The notes under the pieces were generated by a model. It worked only from the letters and a program-made list of their open reading frames with translations, made no database searches and was not told the origin of the DNA. A stretch of DNA of 64,000 bases from assembly GCF_040358255.1 (NCBI RefSeq), contig NZ_CP132938.1, positions 682,001-746,000 of the forward strand, read 5' to 3'. Every line of letters starts with the position of its first letter. Within the stretch, counting starts at the first letter, position 1. Positions 36,960 to 49,003 of this stretch are shown one piece after another. This DNA comes from Tunturibacter gelidoferens. GTDB lineage: Bacteria; Acidobacteriota; Terriglobia; Terriglobales; Acidobacteriaceae. A program made the position numbers and the translations under genes.

Positions 36960-38411
36960 ATGAGTTTCAGCACCTCGACTCCGCCTAAAATCACGCGACG
37001 CAGCGCGACTAAACTCCTCGGCGGAGCCATTCTGTCTGGTTTTGCATCATTCCCTCTCGAGGCGCAAGAGGCAACCTCGCCCCAACCGTCATACACACGG
37101 CTGCTAAGCGACGAAGACATCGCCTTTCTCGAAGAGATGGAACGTGCGGGCTGCCTCTACTTCACCGAACAGGCCGACCCGGCCACCGGACAGGTCCTAG
37201 ACCGCGCCACCAACAAGACCGCCACCGGCGAGTTCGACCAGCACTTCGCCGCCAGCATCGCCGCCACCGGCTTCGGGCTCACCTCACTCTGCATCTCCGA
37301 CAGGCGCGGCTACCTCGACACCAATCGCATCAAAAAGCAAGTCATCACCACGCTCGACTTCCATCTCAACAAGATGCCGAACGAGCACGGCTTCTTCTAC
37401 CACTTCAGCGACGTTAAAACCGGCAAGCCCCTCATCAACGTCGAAGTGTCCTCCATCGACACGGCTATCTTCCTCTGCGGCGTCCTCACCGTCCGCGCCT
37501 ACTTCGCCGATCCCCAAATTACCTCCCTCGCCACTCAGCTCTACAACCGCGTTGACTGGCCCTGGATGCTCAACGGCGGCAAAACCTTCTCCATGGGCTG
37601 GCGCCCCGAGACCGGCTTCATCTCCACTCGGTGGGACCACTACAGCGAACTGATGATGCTCTATCTCCTCGCCATCGGTTCGCCCACCAATCCCATCCCC
37701 CCAGACTCCTGGAGCGCCTTCACCCGGCCTCCCATGACCTTCGGCCCCTACTCCTACATCAGCGGACGCGACCCTCTCTTCATCCACCAGTTCTCCCACG
37801 CCTGGTTCGACTTCGCCGGCAAGCGCGACGCCTACGCCAACTACTTCTCGAACTCCATCACCGCCACTCGAGCCCACAAGTCTTTCTGCCTCGGCCTCAA
37901 ACGCGGCTACACCGAAGACTACTGGGGCGTCTCCGCCTCCGACTGGGAGCACGGCTACTCCGCCTGGGGAGGCCCTCCCCTCATGGGTCCAGTTGACGGG
38001 TCCGTCGTCCCCAGCGCCGCCGCCGGTTCGCTCCCCTTCCTACCCCACGACTGCGTCCACGTCCTTCGCGCCTTGCGTGACAACTTCGGCAAAGACGCCT
38101 GGGGACGCTACGGCTTCTGTGACGCCTTCCACCCCGATCTCCACTGGTACGACCCCGACGTCCTCGGAATCGACCTCGGAATCAGCGTCCTCATGGCAGA
38201 AAATCTTCGAAGCGCCTTCGTATGGGACACCTTCATGCAGAACCCCGAGCCCATCGCCGCGATGAAGGCCTGCGGCTTCCACAGCGCTCGTCAAACCACC
38301 AATCCCTCCGAGCCAAAACCCACACCAATCCCGAGCCCCAGTCAACCCGTAGCTCCAAGCACCGTCCGCCCTCCGCACCTCGTCTCCCCGAAGCTCGTAG
38401 ACCAGCCCTAG
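36960..38411 (+). CDS. Exported glucoamylase-family (PF10091, GH144-like) hydrolase
   Basis: The protein has 483 residues. A twin-arginine-type leader (ITRRSATKLLGGAILSGFA, ending near LEAQ) suggests Tat export. The body matches the glucoamylase-like family PF10091, some members of which are endo-beta-1,2-glucanases (GH144): motifs TSLCISDRRGYLD, GMRWPETG-like GWRPETGFIS, RWDHYSELMMLYLLAIG and FIHQFSHAWFDF are visible. A Pro/Ser-rich tail of about 40 residues ends the protein. The ATG at 36960 follows GAGAGA and begins at the leader. A beta-1,2-glucan or related glucan is the likely substrate, but this is inferred from the family only. The divergent LacI gene is its likely regulator. Confidence 0.82.
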   Translation: MSFSTSTPPKITRRSATKLLGGAILSGFASFPLEAQEATSPQPSYTRLLSDEDIAFLEEMERAGCLYFTEQADPATGQVLDRATNKTATGEFDQHFAASIAATGFGLTSLCISDRRGYLDTNRIKKQVITTLDFHLNKMPNEHGFFYHFSDVKTGKPLINVEVSSIDTAIFLCGVLTVRAYFADPQITSLATQLYNRVDWPWMLNGGKTFSMGWRPETGFISTRWDHYSELMMLYLLAIGSPTNPIPPDSWSAFTRPPMTFGPYSYISGRDPLFIHQFSHAWFDFAGKRDAYANYFSNSITATRAHKSFCLGLKRGYTEDYWGVSASDWEHGYSAWGGPPLMGPVDGSVVPSAAAGSLPFLPHDCVHVLRALRDNFGKDAWGRYGFCDAFHPDLHWYDPDVLGIDLGISVLMAENLRSAFVWDTFMQNPEPIAAMKACGFHSARQTTNPSEPKPTPIPSPSQPVAPSTVRPPHLVSPKLVDQP

Positions 38412-38433
38412 CCCTGCGCGATGCACCCTAGAT

Positions 38434-38535
38434 CCCTTCCGACCAAAGGGAGGACCCATGCAGCCCGTCACGCCCAGACCGGTACACAAGTCACGAAGTG
38501 ACCGCCCCACGCGGAGTGGGCCCGCCCGGCAGGAC
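38434..38535 (+). repeat. Three-hairpin intergenic repeat, copy 3 (full form)
   Basis: It starts with CCTTCCGACCAAAGGGAGGA and ends with GCCCGGCAGGAC at 38535, with GTCACGAAGTGAC and a CCCCAC/GTGGGC stem between. It sits between convergent genes, and its end is 14 bp from the stop codon of ligA. Confidence 0.85.
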
Positions 38536-38549
38536 ACGCTCCCTTGCAA

Positions 38550-40745
<2,196 letters not shown>

Positions 40746-40773
40746 TCAACCTGTTCCTGCATCTCACTCTTAT

Positions 40774-41679
40774 ATGCCCTACCGCCTTCGCCGCTACCCA
40801 CCGCCGCCTCCGGCCAACCAGGACGCGCAGAAAAATCTCGAGCGCCCCAGCGCCCAGGACATCTACGAGCAGGTCGCCAACAACGCCCGCCAGGAGCTCG
40901 GCCGATCCAGCGTCTCCCTCGCCATCTCCGGTCTCGCCGGCGGCATCTTCATGGGCCTCTCCGCTCTTGGCAACGCCATCGCCATCGCGCTCCTCACCAC
41001 CCCCGGCACCGTCCCCTCCCACACCATCTTCTTCGTCGGCAAGATGTTCTACCCCCTCGGCTTCATCGTCGTCATCCTTGGCCGCTCCCAGCTCTTCACT
41101 GAAAACACCCTCTACCCCGTAGCCCTCGTCCTCGCCGAAAAGAAGCACTTCTGGAAGACCCTTCGCCTCTGGGCCACCGTCCTTCCCGCCAACGTCCTCG
41201 GCGCTCTCACCTTCGCCGCCCTCGCCGCCCTCACCAACGCCGTCAACCCAAGCGTAGTGCAAGCCCTCGCAGGCCTTGGCCTCGAAGCCATCCACAACCC
41301 CGCCGCCACCATCTTCTGGAGCGGCGTCATGGGCGGCTGGATCATCGCCACCGTCGCCTGGCTCGTCTCCGGATCACACTCCATCACCGGCTCCGTCATG
41401 ATCATCTGGATGTTGACCTTCGTCGTCGGCCTCGGCAACTTCGCCCACTGCATCGCCACCAGCGGCGAAATCCTCACCGCCGTCCTCATCGGCAAAGCCG
41501 CATGGACCAGCTATCTCACCTGGCTCCTCTTTGCCGTAGCCGGCAACATCTGCGGCGGCGTTGGCATGGTCACCCTCCTCGAATACGGTCAGGTCATCTA
41601 CGGTGGCGACGCCGACGCCGAAGCCATCGCCCCCCATCAGAAGGAAGAGTCAAAGACCGAAGAGTCTGCAAGAGCCTAA
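40774..41679 (+). CDS. Formate/nitrite transporter (FNT) family channel
   Basis: The protein has 301 residues with six membrane helices. FNT hallmarks include the re-entrant loops around LGRSQLFTENTL and GLGNFAHCIATSGEIL. FNT proteins move formate, nitrite, hydrosulfide or lactate. The N-terminus has a long cytoplasmic Pro/Gln-rich segment before the first helix, and the C-terminal tail is acidic. No nitrite reductase or formate enzyme lies nearby, so the substrate is unknown. It is divergent from ligA with 73 bp between the starts and no strong ribosome site. Confidence 0.9.
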   Translation: MPYRLRRYPPPPPANQDAQKNLERPSAQDIYEQVANNARQELGRSSVSLAISGLAGGIFMGLSALGNAIAIALLTTPGTVPSHTIFFVGKMFYPLGFIVVILGRSQLFTENTLYPVALVLAEKKHFWKTLRLWATVLPANVLGALTFAALAALTNAVNPSVVQALAGLGLEAIHNPAATIFWSGVMGGWIIATVAWLVSGSHSITGSVMIIWMLTFVVGLGNFAHCIATSGEILTAVLIGKAAWTSYLTWLLFAVAGNICGGVGMVTLLEYGQVIYGGDADAEAIAPHQKEESKTEESARA

Positions 41680-41760
41680 GCCCTTCCCTCCGAAATTCGC
41701 GCCCTTTCGCCGGCGCAATCATCCAAAACGTACGCGTAAGACCGCAGGAGCGTACTCAAC

Positions 41761-42759
41761 ATGCCCGACACAGTAAAGATGGTCCGCTTTCACAAAATCG
41801 GCGGCCCCGAAGTCCTCCAGTTCGACGACCTCCCCCTCCCCGAACCAGGCAAGGGCGAGGTTCGCCTCCGCGTCAGAGCCATCGGCCTCAACCGCGCCGA
41901 GAGCATGTTCTTCCACGACCGCTACCTGGAAACGCCCGTTCTCCCGTCCACAAACGGCTACGAAGCCTCCGGCATCGTCGAAGCTGTCGGTCCCGGCGTG
42001 GACACCAGTTGGATAGGCAAAAAGGCCAGTACCACCCCAGCCTTCTCTCTCAACCACTACGGCGTCTACGGAGAGGTCGCCATCGTCCCCATCCACGCAG
42101 TCGCCGAGTACCCCTCCAACCTCTCCTACGAAGAAGGCACCAGCATCTGGATGCAGTACATCACCGCCTACGGCGCCCTCATCTTCTACGGCCACCTCAG
42201 TAAGGGCGACTACGTCATCATCACCGCCGCCAGCAGCAGCGTCGGACTAGCCGCTATCGAGATCGCCAAAGCCGAAGGCGCCATCAGCATCGCCACCACG
42301 CGCACGTCAGTCAAAAAAGCCGAACTCCTCGCCTTCGGGGCCGATCACGTCATCGTCACCGACGAAGAGAACCTCGTAGCCCGCGTCAATCAAATCACTT
42401 CCAATCAAGGTGCACGTCTCGTCTTCGATCCCATCGGGGGCAAAGGTCTCGAAGCGCTCGCCAACGCCACCGCAGTCCAGGGCACCATCTTCGAATATGG
42501 CGCGCTGGCCATGGAGCCAACTCCCTACCCCCTCTTCACCGCACTGAACAAGCGCCTGATCATCCAGGGCTATACCCTGCGAGACATCCTCGCCGACCCA
42601 ATCAAGTCACAAAATGCGAGAAAGTACGTCTTCGACAACCTCGTCGCCGGCAACTTCAAACCCCGCATCGACAAGACCTTCCCCTTCGCACAGATCGTCG
42701 AAGCCCACCGCTACATGGAGTCGAACGCGCAGATAGGAAAAATCGTAGTCACACTCTAG
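41761..42759 (+). CDS. Medium-chain dehydrogenase/reductase (quinone oxidoreductase-like)
   Basis: The protein has 332 residues. The N-terminal GroES-like domain (VRFHKIGGPEVLQFDDLPLP) and the Rossmann domain with AASSSVGLAAIEIAKAEG place it in the zeta-crystallin/quinone reductase part of the MDR superfamily, which uses NADPH. There are no structural or catalytic zinc-binding Cys clusters, so it is probably zinc-independent. Substrate could be a quinone, enone or aldehyde. It lies 81 bp after the FNT gene on the same strand and may share its transcript. Confidence 0.88.
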   Translation: MPDTVKMVRFHKIGGPEVLQFDDLPLPEPGKGEVRLRVRAIGLNRAESMFFHDRYLETPVLPSTNGYEASGIVEAVGPGVDTSWIGKKASTTPAFSLNHYGVYGEVAIVPIHAVAEYPSNLSYEEGTSIWMQYITAYGALIFYGHLSKGDYVIITAASSSVGLAAIEIAKAEGAISIATTRTSVKKAELLAFGADHVIVTDEENLVARVNQITSNQGARLVFDPIGGKGLEALANATAVQGTIFEYGALAMEPTPYPLFTALNKRLIIQGYTLRDILADPIKSQNARKYVFDNLVAGNFKPRIDKTFPFAQIVEAHRYMESNAQIGKIVVTL

Positions 42760-42807
42760 AGCCGATAGCTGTAGAGGAAATCTCTAACGCCGCTGGATTG
42801 TGTGATC

Positions 42808-42873
42808 CGTCATCTCAACCATAGTCGCGCAGTCGTATCGCGCGACGCAGTGGAGAGATCCCTGTATTTCGTC
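42808..42873 (+). repeat. Second intergenic repeat family, copy 1
   Basis: CGTCATCTCAACCATAGTCG starts the element and CGCAGTGGAGAGATCCCTGT comes near its end. Between them GTCGCG pairs with CGCGAC across CAGTCGTAT. Two other copies (56061, 61007) keep the flanks but have different stem sequences that still pair. Confidence 0.75.
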
Positions 42874-42903
42874 TTTACACTCGCAGCTGCTGCATCTCCG
42901 CTG

Positions 42904-43896
42904 CTACGGCGTCTTATCTTCACCGATATTCAGCATCCTATCCACGTTGTTTTTATCGATCAACGAAACGCCCGTATCGATAAAGGTAGGAACCGGCGCA
43001 AACGAATCCAGCGAATAGTCCTGCACCAGCGGCTTCAAGGGATAGTGATGGATGTCGTCCAGTGCCTTCAGCCCCACCAGTGCCATCGTAAAGGGCTTCT
43101 GCGAGATGGTCGAATCGATCGTTCCATCCTTCACCCCCTGCAACACCGTCTGGTCCGTGTCCATCCCCACCAGCAACCGGTCCTTCACACCCGCCCGCCG
43201 AAACGCCTCGGCCACATCTCTACCCGACGCCGCCTCCAGGCACACGATCGCATCAACCCGGTTCGCTCCCGTTCGCGACAGATAATCCCGCGTCTGATCC
43301 ATCGCCAGACCCGAGTCTCCCTTCATATCGAAGACGTCGACGATCTTGATCCCCGGATAGTGTGAGAGCGCATCTTTATAGCCCTTCAACCGCTCATCAA
43401 TGTTTGGCTGTCCCGGAATCGAAAAGAAAGCCACGTTCCCCTTGCCATTCAGCTTCGCCGCAACCCGTTGTCCGCCCAGCCGCCCCGCCTGCAGGTTGTT
43501 CGTCCCGATGAAGTACAGCCGGCCACTCCCCGGAGCATCGGAGTCCATCGTGATCACCGGAATCCCCGCCCCCAGAGCAGCTCTAATCTCCGGAGCCATC
43601 AACTCCGCGCTCGCCACCGACACCAAAATCCCCGCAGGCTTTCGCGCCACCACCGTACGAAACTCCGCAACCTCGCCCTGCGGATCGAACGTCGTCGTCC
43701 CGCGCATCTCGGCCGAAACCCCATACTGAACCGCCGCCTTCTGAAACCCGGCGTTCGCCGCCTTCCAGTAGGGCAGGTTGATGTTGGTAGCAATCAGGTA
43801 ATAATGCTCGTCTTTGCTGTGTCGGGTGCATCCCGCAAGCACTGGAAGGAACATAGCCAAGAGCACAAAAAGAGGTCGTCTCATAAAAGAGTTCAT
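42904..43896 (-). CDS. Orphan sugar-binding lipoprotein (Peripla_BP_4), copy 2
   Basis: The protein has 330 residues. The signal peptide ends in a lipobox LAGC with Cys23, so it is membrane-anchored. The remainder is a type I periplasmic binding protein of the ribose/galactose kind (YLIATNINLPYWKAANAGF, GIPVITMDSDAPGSGRLYF, IGTNNLQAGRLGG). I chose the ATG at 43896, with AGAGG 6 bp upstream. A paralogue with the same start, length and Cys position is encoded upstream (44103-45095). No ABC permease or ATPase is adjacent, so the two may serve a remote transporter or a sensor. Confidence 0.9.
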   Translation of the reverse strand: MNSFMRRPLFVLLAMFLPVLAGCTRHSKDEHYYLIATNINLPYWKAANAGFQKAAVQYGVSAEMRGTTTFDPQGEVAEFRTVVARKPAGILVSVASAELMAPEIRAALGAGIPVITMDSDAPGSGRLYFIGTNNLQAGRLGGQRVAAKLNGKGNVAFFSIPGQPNIDERLKGYKDALSHYPGIKIVDVFDMKGDSGLAMDQTRDYLSRTGANRVDAIVCLEAASGRDVAEAFRRAGVKDRLLVGMDTDQTVLQGVKDGTIDSTISQKPFTMALVGLKALDDIHHYPLKPLVQDYSLDSFAPVPTFIDTGVSLIDKNNVDRMLNIGEDKTP

Positions 43897-44102
43897 CGTC
43901 ATCCTCTGGCAAAAACTTCTGTCCGAAGCCAAAGACGTTGAATCAGGCATCGGCTCAGATCACATCTCGCGGGCCCAGATACAAAATCCAAACCACGGAA
44001 CGAAGGAACCGTCCCGAAATCTCCGCGGCCGCCGAAAGAGTCCATCTCTTTGCGGCAACCGGAAGACTCTCAGACAAATCGCCAGATACCAAACAGCAAA
44101 AT

Positions 44103-45095
44103 CTACTGATTTACCGATCTCTGCTTCTTCATCACAGCGTCCAGATTCGTCTTATCCACCAGCGCAACTCCCGTATTGACGAAGGTCGGGAACGGAGAAT
44201 AAGGATCCAGCCCGAAGTCCTGGTCCAGCGGCTTCACAGGATAGTGATGAATATCGTCCAGCGCCTTCAATCCCAGAAACGCCATCGCGTACGGCTTTTG
44301 AGAGATCGTCGAATCGATCGTTCCATCACCCACCAGCTTCAGTGTGTCAGAGTCCACATCCATCGCTATCAACAAGCGGTCGGTGACATTTCTCCGTTTG
44401 AAGGCCTCCGCTACGTTCGCACCCGACCGGGAGTCCAGGCAGATGAACGCGTCGATCTTCGCCGGCCCCTTCCGCTCAAGGTACTCACCCGCCTTATCCA
44501 TCGCCGTCCCCGCATCCGTCTTGATATCGAACACCTCTACGATCTTGATCCCGTGATAATCCTCTAAGATGTCCTGATAGCCCTTCAACCGCTCATCCAG
44601 GTTCGGCTGCCCCGGATTCGTGAAGAACACAACATTTCCTTTCCCGTTCAGTTGCGCCGCCGCGCGCCTCCCGCCCAGCTTACCCGCCTCGAAGTTGTTT
44701 GTCCCGATAAAGTACAACCGCTTGCTCTCCGGCGAATCCGAGTCGATCGTAATCACCGGAATGCCCGCCGCAATCGCCGCATCGATCTCCGGCTGCATCA
44801 GCTGGGAGTTCACAACCTGGACCAGAATCCCTGCAGGCTTCCTCGCCACCATCGCCTTGAACTCATCCACCTCTGCCTGCGCGTTCAACCCCGCCGGTCC
44901 GCGCGTGTCCACAGACACCCCATACTCCGCACCCGCCGCCTCAAATCCGCTCGCAGCCACCTTCCAATAGGGCAGCGCCGTATTTGTGGCGATCAGATAG
45001 TACTGCTCGCTCTTGCTGTGACGGGTGCACCCCGCAATCAGTGGGAGCACCACCGCTAAAAGCGCAAAAAGATACCGCTTCCTCAAAGTATTCAT
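44103..45095 (-). CDS. Orphan sugar-binding lipoprotein (Peripla_BP_4), copy 1
   Basis: The protein has 330 residues and lipobox IAGC with Cys23. It matches its downstream neighbour throughout (YLIATNTALPYWKVAASGF, GIPVITIDSDSPESKRLYF, TISQKPYAMAFLGLKALDDI), so the pair arose by tandem duplication. GGAGG lies 6 bp before the ATG at 45095, which I chose over the one 6 bp further up. It is divergent from mfd. Ligand is probably a sugar, by family; neither copy has transporter genes nearby. Confidence 0.9.
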   Translation of the reverse strand: MNTLRKRYLFALLAVVLPLIAGCTRHSKSEQYYLIATNTALPYWKVAASGFEAAGAEYGVSVDTRGPAGLNAQAEVDEFKAMVARKPAGILVQVVNSQLMQPEIDAAIAAGIPVITIDSDSPESKRLYFIGTNNFEAGKLGGRRAAAQLNGKGNVVFFTNPGQPNLDERLKGYQDILEDYHGIKIVEVFDIKTDAGTAMDKAGEYLERKGPAKIDAFICLDSRSGANVAEAFKRRNVTDRLLIAMDVDSDTLKLVGDGTIDSTISQKPYAMAFLGLKALDDIHHYPVKPLDQDFGLDPYSPFPTFVNTGVALVDKTNLDAVMKKQRSVNQ

Positions 45096-45248
45096 GTCCA
45101 TCCTCCGGCAGTATCTCTGTCCGAAGCCGAAAAAATGTCGAAATCGGGCAGCAGCGCAGGCTCTATTTCCCTGCGGGAGCCAGATACTACTCCAAATCAC
45201 TCTGCGGAGTAAACCCGTGCAGACTCCGCTTGATAAACTCCATACAGC

Positions 45249-48200
45249 ATGGTTCTTCCCTTCGTCCGCGAGCTCCTCGCAGACTTGGAGCATTCTGAAG
45301 CTTTTGAGCGTGTACGCCGCCACCTCAGCGGAGGCACGGGGCGCAGACGTGTCTCCGGACTCACCTTCACCGCACGCGCCCTCTACCTTCCCTTCTTCGT
45401 CCGCGCCGCGCAAGCCCCCTGCGTCATCATCGTCGCCGACAACAAAGCCGCTGAAGCCCTCCAGGCCGCCGTCATCAGCGCCTGCGAGCTCACCGGCGCC
45501 CTGCCGCCCGAATCCGTCCTCAGCCTCCCTGCGCACGACGTCCTCCCCTTCGAAAATCTCTCCCCCCACCCCGAGATCCAGGAGACCCGCGCCGCCACCC
45601 TCTGGAAAATCAGCCAGCACGCGACCAACCAGGCCCGCCTCGTCATCGCACCCGTCGAAGCCGCCTGCATGCGTCTCTTCCCCCGCGACTACTACCGCGC
45701 CCTCACCCTCCATCTCAAGATTGGCGAAGAGTACATGCCCGACATGCTCGTCGAGCACCTCCTCTCCGTCGGCTACGCCAAAGTCGACGTCGTCGAGATG
45801 CCCGGTCAGGTCACCCTCCGCGGCGGCATCCTCGACGTCTACTCCCCCGAGATCGACCGCCCCGTCCGCATCGACTTCTTCGGCGACGAGATCGAATCCA
45901 TCCGCCGCTTCGACCCCGACACCCAGCGCTCCGCCTCCACCCTCGACAGCGCACTCCTCCTCCCTCTCACCGAAACTCCCGTCACCGACAAGCTCCTCAC
46001 GGCCATCAACGCCCGCCTCACCCGCGCAGGCAAAGCCGGAGCCGTCCTCGAAGGCGGCGAAGAGCCCGCCGAACTCCTAACCCACGTCAGCACCCGCACC
46101 GGAGAGGCCACCATCTTCCCCGGCTGGGAGTTCTTCGCCCCCGTAGCCGGCGCCAACCTCACCCTCCTCGACCTCCTCAGCGCCTCCAGCCCCACCGCCC
46201 CCCGCGTCTTCCTCGAAGAGCCCGCCATGATCAAAAATCAGGGCGAACGCTGGTGGAACAAGATCGAACAGCGACACGAGCGCTCCGGCATCGGCAACCT
46301 CGTCCGTCCCGAAGACATCTACCTCTCTCCCTGGGACCTCGACGACCGCCTCCACAAGTTCCCCGGCATCGAACTCGACCAGCTAGGCGCAGTCGACATC
46401 CTCGACGCCGACCGCAGCGACCTCTCCGAAGTCGACTTCGCCACCCGCCCCACCATGCGCTTTCACGGCTCCATCCCAGCCATGATCGACGCCATCAACG
46501 CCCTCATCAAACAGGAAGCCCGCATCCTCCTCACCGCCCCCAATCAAGGCGAAGTCGAGCGCCTCGCCGGCCTCCTGCAGGAGTACCAGCTCCCCTACCG
46601 CCTCGGCTCCCGCAACGAGAGCCCCGGCAGCTCCACCGTCTACACCGAGTCCAGCTACCTCGGCGGAAACACCATCGACCTTCGCATCCCTGTCATCGTC
46701 AAAACCCCCATCGCCGCTGGCGTCCAGATCCTTGATCTAGATAAAGCCACCGCCCGCCAGATCGTCATCTTCGGCGCACAAGACCTCACCGACGATGCGG
46801 ACGTCACCACCCGCCCCGTCCGTCGCGGCAAATCCAAGGCCGCCGCCTTCATCTCCGACTTCCGCGACCTCGCCGTCGGCGACTACGTCGTCCACGTAGA
46901 ACACGGCATCGCCCGCTACTGCGGCCTGCGCGTCATCGAAGAGAACGACGCCCCGCCACTCGAGCTCATGATCCTCGAGTTCGCCGACGAAGCCAAGCTC
47001 TACGTCCCCCTCACGCGCCTCGACTTAATCCAGAAGTACCGCTCCAGCGAGACCGGCCCACCGCCGGAGTTAAACAAACTAGGCACGCAAGCCTGGCAGA
47101 AGACCAAAGCCCGCGTAAAGAAGGCGATGGCCGACATGACCGCCGAGCTGCTCAAGCTCTACGCGCAGCGTCAGGCCGCCGTTGGCACGCCCTTCTCCCC
47201 CGACACCAACATGCAGCACGAGTTCGAAGACGCCTTCGACTTCAACGAGACCGACGACCAACTGACCGCCATCGCCGACATCAAGGCTGACATGGAGTCC
47301 ACTCGCCCCATGGACCGCCTCCTCTGCGGCGACGTAGGCTACGGCAAAACCGAAGTAGCCATGCGCGCCGCCTTCAAAGCCGTGCAGGACTCCAAACAAG
47401 TAGCAGTCCTCACCCCCACCACCGTGCTCAGCTTCCAGCACTTCGAGTCCTTCAAAAAACGCTTCGCCAACTTCCCCGTCAACATCGAGATGATCTCCCG
47501 CTTCCGAACCGCCAAAGAGAAAAAGATCATCCTCGAAAAAGCCGAAGCCGGCAAGATCGACATCCTCATCGGCACCCATGCCGTCCTCTCCAAAGACTTA
47601 AAGTTCCAGGACCTCGGCCTCCTCGTAGTCGATGAAGAACAGCGCTTCGGCGTCCGCCACAAAGAACGCCTCAAGCAGATGCGTGCCGCCATCGACGTCC
47701 TCTCCATGTCCGCGACGCCCATCCCACGCACCCTGCATATGTCACTGATCGGGTTACGTGATATGTCCGTCATCGAAACCCCACCCAAAGACCGCATGGC
47801 CATCCAGACCATCGTCGCCAAGTTCGACGAAAAGCTCATCCGCACCGCAATCGAGATGGAGCTCGAGCGCGGCGGCCAGATCTACTTCGTCCACAACCGT
47901 GTAGAAACCATCTACGACCTTGCCTCAAAGATTCGCGAATTAGTCCCGCAAGCCCGCATCGTCATCGGCCACGGCCAGCTCCCCGAAGCCGAACTCGAGC
48001 GCGTCATGCTCGCCTTCATGAACCACGAGTACGACGTCCTCGTCGCCACCAGCATCATCGAAAACGGCCTCGACATCCCCCTCGCCAACACCATCATCAT
48101 CAACCGCGCCGACCGCCACGGCCTCTCCGAGCTCTACCAGCTGCGCGGCCGCGTAGGCCGAAGCAACCGCCGCGCCTATTCCTACTTACTCATTCCACCC

Positions 48201-48989
48201 GAAACTGAGCTAACCGAAATCGCCCGCCGCCGCCTCGCCGCACTCAAAGAGTTCTCCGACCTCGGCGCAGGCTTCAAAATAGCCGCCCTCGACCTCGAGC
48301 TACGCGGTGCAGGCAATATGCTCGGCGGCGAGCAATCCGGTCACATCGAAGCCATCGGCTTCGAGATGTACACCACCATGCTCGAAGAGGCCGTCCGCAA
48401 GATGAAGGGCGAAGAAGAAAAACCCGCCCACGCCAACACCGTCATCAACCTCGGCATCTCCGTCCGCATCGACAGCGACTACATCCCCGAAGAGAACCAG
48501 CGCCTCCGCATGTATAAGCGCATCGCCGGCGCGCAAACGCAAGCCGACCTCGCCGACGTCCGCGCCGAACTGCAGGACCGCTACGGCACACCACCCGAGA
48601 CCGTCCTCAACCTCTTAGCCGCAGGCGAGATCCGCCTCCACTGCGAACAACTCGGCATCTCTCAACTCGACCGCAAGCGCACGCAAGTCGAACTCCCCAA
48701 CCCCAAAGGCAACAGCGCCCGCGGCTCAGCAAAAGCCCAGCCCATCAAAACCTTCGTAGAGATGCTCCACGTCAAATTCGCCGCCGTCAACGCCGACCCC
48801 TCGCACTTCACCAACGGCAACAACAAAACCGTAGACCCTGCCACGCTGATGAAACTCGTAAGTCGCAACACCAAACGTGGAGCCCAGTTCACCCCACAAG
48901 GCACCTTACGCTGGCCCCTCCCCTCCGCGAAATCCGAGGAAGTCCTCAGCGAAACCCGCGCCCTCCTCGACTCTCTCACCACCACCTAG
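45249..48989 (+). CDS. mfd: Transcription-repair coupling factor
   Basis: The protein has 1246 residues, the full length for Mfd. The N-terminal UvrB-like domains (HDVLPFENLSPHPEIQETR) are followed by the RNA-polymerase-interacting domain (GDYVVHVEHGIARYCGLRVI), then the RecG-like helicase with Walker A GDVGYGKTE (residues about 694-702) and DEEQ box at 795, and the C-terminal TRCF domain (EENQRLRMYKRIA). Mfd removes RNA polymerase stalled at lesions and recruits UvrA. It is the first gene on the plus strand here; a 153-bp gap separates it from the divergent lipoprotein gene. Confidence 0.97.
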   Translation: MVLPFVRELLADLEHSEAFERVRRHLSGGTGRRRVSGLTFTARALYLPFFVRAAQAPCVIIVADNKAAEALQAAVISACELTGALPPESVLSLPAHDVLPFENLSPHPEIQETRAATLWKISQHATNQARLVIAPVEAACMRLFPRDYYRALTLHLKIGEEYMPDMLVEHLLSVGYAKVDVVEMPGQVTLRGGILDVYSPEIDRPVRIDFFGDEIESIRRFDPDTQRSASTLDSALLLPLTETPVTDKLLTAINARLTRAGKAGAVLEGGEEPAELLTHVSTRTGEATIFPGWEFFAPVAGANLTLLDLLSASSPTAPRVFLEEPAMIKNQGERWWNKIEQRHERSGIGNLVRPEDIYLSPWDLDDRLHKFPGIELDQLGAVDILDADRSDLSEVDFATRPTMRFHGSIPAMIDAINALIKQEARILLTAPNQGEVERLAGLLQEYQLPYRLGSRNESPGSSTVYTESSYLGGNTIDLRIPVIVKTPIAAGVQILDLDKATARQIVIFGAQDLTDDADVTTRPVRRGKSKAAAFISDFRDLAVGDYVVHVEHGIARYCGLRVIEENDAPPLELMILEFADEAKLYVPLTRLDLIQKYRSSETGPPPELNKLGTQAWQKTKARVKKAMADMTAELLKLYAQRQAAVGTPFSPDTNMQHEFEDAFDFNETDDQLTAIADIKADMESTRPMDRLLCGDVGYGKTEVAMRAAFKAVQDSKQVAVLTPTTVLSFQHFESFKKRFANFPVNIEMISRFRTAKEKKIILEKAEAGKIDILIGTHAVLSKDLKFQDLGLLVVDEEQRFGVRHKERLKQMRAAIDVLSMSATPIPRTLHMSLIGLRDMSVIETPPKDRMAIQTIVAKFDEKLIRTAIEMELERGGQIYFVHNRVETIYDLASKIRELVPQARIVIGHGQLPEAELERVMLAFMNHEYDVLVATSIIENGLDIPLANTIIINRADRHGLSELYQLRGRVGRSNRRAYSYLLIPPETELTEIARRRLAALKEFSDLGAGFKIAALDLELRGAGNMLGGEQSGHIEAIGFEMYTTMLEEAVRKMKGEEEKPAHANTVINLGISVRIDSDYIPEENQRLRMYKRIAGAQTQADLADVRAELQDRYGTPPETVLNLLAAGEIRLHCEQLGISQLDRKRTQVELPNPKGNSARGSAKAQPIKTFVEMLHVKFAAVNADPSHFTNGNNKTVDPATLMKLVSRNTKRGAQFTPQGTLRWPLPSAKSEEVLSETRALLDSLTTT

Positions 48990-49003
48990 CCGGCAGCCGC
49001 CCT

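Noticed and set aside
42904-45095. The two binding proteins as LacI-type regulators.
   Set aside because: Both have signal peptides with a lipobox and lack the N-terminal helix-turn-helix.
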